Assembly (NCBI GenBank): GCA_017459425.1
Contig: JAFUCZ010000006.1
Span: 1 to 53,125 of the forward strand
DNA: 53,125 nucleotides
Direction: 5' to 3'
Source: Bacilli bacterium
GTDB taxonomy: Bacteria > Bacillota_I > Bacilli_A > RF39 > UBA660
This document shows positions 50,329 to 53,125 of this stretch, one piece after another. Position 1 is the stretch's first letter, and each line of letters begins with the position of its first letter. A program made the position numbers and the translations under genes. Under the pieces are notes generated by a model. The model did not search any database, was not told where the DNA came from, and saw only the letters and a list, made by a program, of their open reading frames with translations.

Positions 50329-50770
50329 TATTATTACTTTCGTAAATTAATGCTTCATATAATAAATCAACTATATAATTACTAGGCTCTAAATTATATT
50401 TTTTCATAATTACATCTATTACATCATCACTATATGTTAAATTTAAATGTTTTAGAATTGATTCTTTATTCACTATTTCTTCTAAATAACTTAATGTATA
50501 TGGATTATCAATAATAAGTAATTTATAATCTTCAATCCATTTTTTAAAATCAGATAAAATAATATCACTAGAATCAACATATTTAAAAGATTCTTTATCA
50601 TATGAAATGATTTTTAACAAATCAGGAATAGTTATTTTATCTTCATTTAACCGATAATCAAATCTATCAATTAAATTTAAATCATTTATTTTTAAAGCAG
50701 AAAGCTGTACTATATCACCAGTAGATTTTTTCGATGATGTTGGTATAATTTCAACAATTATATACTTCAT
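50324..50770 (-). CDS. Degenerate DnaQ/DEDD exonuclease-like protein
   Basis: 148 residues. The secondary-structure order and phrases VEIIPTSSKKSTGDIVQLSALKI, SDFKKWIEDYKLLIIDNPYTLSYL track the DnaQ-like 3'-5' exonuclease fold (compare DxETTG...IIQIgAv and lvaHNa.FD..FL). The catalytic residues are missing: the DxE strand reads VEI without the Asp-Glu pair and the HNxxFD motif reads DNPYTL. It is therefore likely an inactive fold used for binding, or not related. It overlaps uppS by ATGA. Confidence 0.6.
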   Translation of the reverse strand: MKYIIVEIIPTSSKKSTGDIVQLSALKINDLNLIDRFDYRLNEDKITIPDLLKIISYDKESFKYVDSSDIILSDFKKWIEDYKLLIIDNPYTLSYLEEIVNKESILKHLNLTYSDDVIDVIMKKYNLEPSNYIVDLLYEALIYESNNK

Positions 50771-51471
50771 TTTTTTATACCACCAAATCTTCTATCACGG
50801 CCATTATATACAATAATTGCTTCATCAAAATCAGATTCACTAAAATCAGGAAATTTTACTTTAGGAAAATATAATTCAGCATACGATAATTCCCATAATA
50901 AAAAGTTACTTAATCTACATTCACCACTAGTTCTAATCATTAAATCAACATCAGGAAGTTCATTATATAGATATTTTTTAAATAAATCTTCTGTTATATC
51001 TTCTTCTTTTAAATTATCGTGAATTATTTTTTTAGTAGCATCTACTATTTCTCTTCTTCCACCATAGTTAAGACAAATGTTAAGTATTCCTCCAGTATTA
51101 TTTTTAGTCATCTCTACCAATTTATCTCTAGCTGAAATTACTTTTTTAGGAAGTGGTTCGTCTCCACCAGAAAAAACTACTTTAATATTATTTTCATTAA
51201 AAAAATTAGCCTCTTTTTTAAACATAATCAGAAATAAATCCATTAAATGATCTACTTCTTTTTTTTCTCTTTTGAAATTTTCTGTTGAAAAACAATATAA
51301 ACTTAACACTTTAATTCCTTTATTTAAAATATATTTAGAAATTTTTTTTAAATTATCGAATCCAGCATCATGGCCCTTAATTCTAGGAAGTCCTCTGTCA
51401 CGAGCCCATCTTCCATTACCATCTACTATTATTGCTACATGAGTAGGTATTTTTAAATCATTATAATCCAT
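50767..51471 (-). CDS. uppS: Isoprenyl transferase, undecaprenyl diphosphate synthase
   Basis: Makes the C55 lipid carrier for cell-wall precursors by cis-prenyl addition. The active-site motif HVAIIVDGNGRWARDR (Asp17) and binding of the allylic substrate GHDAG are present; later SGGDEPLP, LNYGGRREI, DLMIRTSGECRLSNFLLW and ELYFPKVKFPDF match the family. 234 residues, normal. AAGGAGGTTAAT ribosome site. Confidence 0.97.
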   Translation of the reverse strand: MDYNDLKIPTHVAIIVDGNGRWARDRGLPRIKGHDAGFDNLKKISKYILNKGIKVLSLYCFSTENFKREKKEVDHLMDLFLIMFKKEANFFNENNIKVVFSGGDEPLPKKVISARDKLVEMTKNNTGGILNICLNYGGRREIVDATKKIIHDNLKEEDITEDLFKKYLYNELPDVDLMIRTSGECRLSNFLLWELSYAELYFPKVKFPDFSESDFDEAIIVYNGRDRRFGGIKK

Positions 51472-51485
51472 ATTAACCTCCTTTT

Positions 51486-51512
51486 TAAAAATAACAGGAT
51501 GCCCTGTTATTT
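51486..51512 (-). terminator. Terminator of the HPt-receiver gene
   Basis: AAATAACAGG (51489-51498), ATGC, CCTGTTATTT (51503-51512); the minus strand goes into TTTAAAA. Confidence 0.75.
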
Positions 51513-52274
51513 AAAATTTATCATTAACGATACTACTCTTTTAACATCTCTTTCGTTAAATGGTTTTACAAGTACATCAACAATTGGATAATTAAATGCT
51601 TTTTGTACAGTATCTTTAGAATCATCACCTGTAATTATTGAAACAGGTATTTTATTAAATAAATTGTTATTTTTAAAATATTCTAAAACTTCAAATCCAT
51701 TTACATTTGGCATATTTAAATCAAGTAACATTCCTATTAAATTATCAGGTGATGTTGCAATTATATCAAGTGCTTGCTTACCATCATCTGCTGTAAGCAC
51801 ACCATATTCATCATTAAATATTTTACTAATTAAATTACGAATTATATTTGAATCATCTACAACAAGTATTGCCTTATCACTAATACTAACCTTTTTAGGT
51901 TGTTCAATTGTTACCTCTTGTCCCATATATGACTTTACCAAATTAATAATTCTATTTGCCTCTTCCATTAATTCTTCATAGTGATCATATACATAATTAA
52001 CATTATTCTTTTTACTTTCCATTTCATGATTATAAGACAATTCAGCTAATTTTGTAAAACCTAAATATCTTGCATCACTTTTAAGTGAATGTACAAGTAT
52101 TGCATAATTAGGCATATCAGATAATTCCTTATACTTTTTTATATCATTAATTTTTTCATCTACTGAATTTAAAAAATCCTCTAATGTTTCATTATATGTT
52201 TCCATATCACCAAATAATTCTAAACTTGAATTAATATCTACTCCGTTACTAGTTAATAAATTTACATCTTTCAT
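51507..52274 (-). CDS. HPt-receiver (REC) fusion signalling protein
   Basis: 255 residues. The N-terminal HPt domain (about 10-115) has the phospho-acceptor His62 in LVHSLKSDARYLG. A linker leads to a receiver domain (about 134-255) with acidic pocket VVDDS (D140, D141), phospho-acceptor D185 in LLDLNMPNVNG, T215 (ITGDD) and K237 (VKPF). There is no output domain and no kinase gene nearby. Such a protein would shuttle phosphate within a multistep relay. CCTCC-type ribosome site upstream; monocistronic. Confidence 0.92.
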   Translation of the reverse strand: MKDVNLLTSNGVDINSSLELFGDMETYNETLEDFLNSVDEKINDIKKYKELSDMPNYAILVHSLKSDARYLGFTKLAELSYNHEMESKKNNVNYVYDHYEELMEEANRIINLVKSYMGQEVTIEQPKKVSISDKAILVVDDSNIIRNLISKIFNDEYGVLTADDGKQALDIIATSPDNLIGMLLDLNMPNVNGFEVLEYFKNNNLFNKIPVSIITGDDSKDTVQKAFNYPIVDVLVKPFNERDVKRVVSLMINFK

Positions 52275-52373
52275 ATGTAACCCTCCTAGGCTAATTATAA
52301 CATAAAATATTATTTTTTATATAAAAATAAATTAAATAGGCATAAATAATGACAAGTAATTGTAAAAATATAA

Positions 52374-52805
52374 TTATTTTAACCTACTTATTTTATTAAT
52401 TAAAGTATTATACACATCACTATTTCCTATATAATTTCGCATATTTATAAATGCATCCATTATTCTAATGCTTACATCTTCTGCCACATCTGTTCTAATT
52501 ACAGAAGATAACATTGCGACACCTTGCTCTGTAAAAACATATGGTTTATTATATTTTCCTCCTCTAGTTTCTGTATTACCATTTTTGGTTTCAACTTGAA
52601 ACCAAATATTTTTACTTTCTTCCTCATTTAATTGAAACATAAATCTTTCTGGAAATCTGTTAATATGTCTTTTAACAGCCAAGTTAATTGTTTTTGCACC
52701 ATTTTTACAATGATATAATTTTGCTAGATCACTATCAAGCATAACTTGCTTCCCTCTTATTTCATATATCATATTTTCTATTTTTACATCTATTACTTCA
52801 TTCAT
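52374..52805 (-). CDS. ORF6N domain protein, C-terminally short
   Basis: 143 residues. Residues 10-100 match ORF6N: IYEIRGKQVMLDSDLAKLYHCKNGAKTINLAVKRHINRFPERFMFQL, then YVFTEQGVAMLSSVI. ORF6N is a DNA-binding domain from phages and mobile elements. Many chromosomal versions are about 280 residues long with a C-terminal segment ending FHDRFLIID...YHIGASL; here the protein stops at about half that length. GAGGTAAGTTA ribosome site. Confidence 0.88.
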   Translation of the reverse strand: MNEVIDVKIENMIYEIRGKQVMLDSDLAKLYHCKNGAKTINLAVKRHINRFPERFMFQLNEEESKNIWFQVETKNGNTETRGGKYNKPYVFTEQGVAMLSSVIRTDVAEDVSIRIMDAFINMRNYIGNSDVYNTLINKISRLK

Positions 52806-52809
52806 TAAC

Positions 52810-53125
52810 TTACCTCTTTCTTAGTTTATCTACTTTATCTACTAATACCTTACATACTTCTTCATCACTAACTTGTGTTATAGAAAAAGTCTTATATCCA
52901 ATTCTATTTATACTTGCTCCGCAATGATATACAATTCTTTTATCTATTATAAAATATCTATCATGAAAACTATTATCATATATTACTTTTAAATTATTAT
53001 ACTGTTTATTATATTTTAAAATATCCTGTTCTGTTAAAAGATTATCCTTCTTAGTTATAATTGTTACATTAATATATAATCTTTTAACAATATCAAGTAC
53101 TGTATTATCTGCATATGCATCTATA
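52810..53125 (-). CDS. C-terminal part of an ORF6N-associated PLD-like protein (5' end beyond window)
   Basis: 105 codons are open from the right edge to a TAA at 52810. The reading is IDAYADNTVLDIVKRL, then VTIITKKDNLL, DILKYNKQYNNLKVIYDNSFHDRYFIID, YHCGASINRIGYKTFSI, ending KLRKR. This is the C-terminal module often fused behind ORF6N, with an HD-type phospholipase D-like core. Only four bases separate it from the ORF6N gene. The start is not visible. Confidence 0.75.
   Translation of the reverse strand, partial: IDAYADNTVLDIVKRLYINVTIITKKDNLLTEQDILKYNKQYNNLKVIYDNSFHDRYFIIDKRIVYHCGASINRIGYKTFSITQVSDEEVCKVLVDKVDKLRKR

Noticed and set aside
1-53125. Mycoplasma-like genetic code (UGA = Trp), suggested by the very low GC and gut Mollicutes-like content
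   Set aside because: Several genes (thioredoxin, RepA-like ATPase, 43-residue ORF) end at UGA, and all conserved Trp positions use UGG.

Overview
The window is about 27-30% GC by eye, uses the standard bacterial code (UGA is a stop, Trp is UGG), and carries almost every chromosomal gene on the minus strand. Gene order is that of low-GC Firmicutes/Bacilli: ylbD-ylbE-rsmD, a spoIIB-like gene-radC-mreC-mreD-spoIVFA-spoIVFB-rplU-prp-rpmA, and parE-parC. With a pyruvate:ferredoxin oxidoreductase, no respiratory genes in view and an uncultured-looking set of surface proteins, the best guess is a fermentative, probably gut-associated member of the Bacilli (RF39/Erysipelotrichales-like). This assignment is inferred from gene content only.

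Layout from left to right. 1-2 kb: the first 654 codons of a peptidase-C39 peptide-exporting ABC transporter, cut by the window edge. 2-4.7 kb: YbjQ-like protein, rsmD, ylbE, ylbD and a Fic AMP-transferase-like protein. 4.7-9.2 kb: parE-parC (topoisomerase IV). 9.3-13.3 kb: a leucine-rich-repeat-like protein, then an operon of cysteine desulfurase, mini-thioredoxin and a thioredoxin/DsbD-like membrane fusion. 13.3-17.1 kb: a lipoprotein, an RNase J-like protein that has lost several metal ligands, tRNA-Ser and cysS. 17.2-18.3 kb: a solitary MvaI/BcnI-type endonuclease with an apparent frameshift at an A8 tract, next to tRNA-Leu and a CAU-anticodon tRNA. 18.4-24.6 kb: a small unknown protein, then two large surface proteins behind tandem promoters. 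22.8-26.0 kb: a VTC-type polyphosphate polymerase domain, a DUF4956 membrane protein and a Cthe_2159-like beta-helix protein. 26-31 kb: the rpmA-to-spoIIB cluster. 31-34.5 kb: two flavoproteins and a NERD nuclease-like protein.

34.6-43.2 kb is an integrative mobilizable element and the only stretch with plus-strand protein genes. Its plus-strand backbone is two small DNA-binding-type proteins, a RepA-like ATPase, a structured intergenic region that may be oriT, a MobV relaxase and a tyrosine integrase, controlled by a divergent XRE repressor with operators in the promoter. Its minus-strand cargo is an ABC-F protein behind a six-residue leader peptide with alternative hairpins, a P-loop kinase, and a DUF3644 protein with an RX4H HEPN-type motif. 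The element appears to have entered the 3' part of a small-RNA gene and to supply that RNA with a new terminator.

43.3-53.1 kb: recG flanked by two predicted small RNAs, both with an unpaired AACCCC stretch; an unknown 386-residue protein with a 43-residue upstream ORF; nifJ; a degenerate DnaQ-like protein with uppS; an HPt-receiver fusion; an ORF6N protein; and the C-terminal part of a related protein at the right edge.

The least familiar parts are the two C-rich small RNAs, whose C-runs match the unusual GGGGG Shine-Dalgarno sequences of the surface-protein genes; the polyphosphate/beta-helix cluster; the desulfurase-thiol relay operon; and the leader-controlled ABC-F plus kinase cargo.
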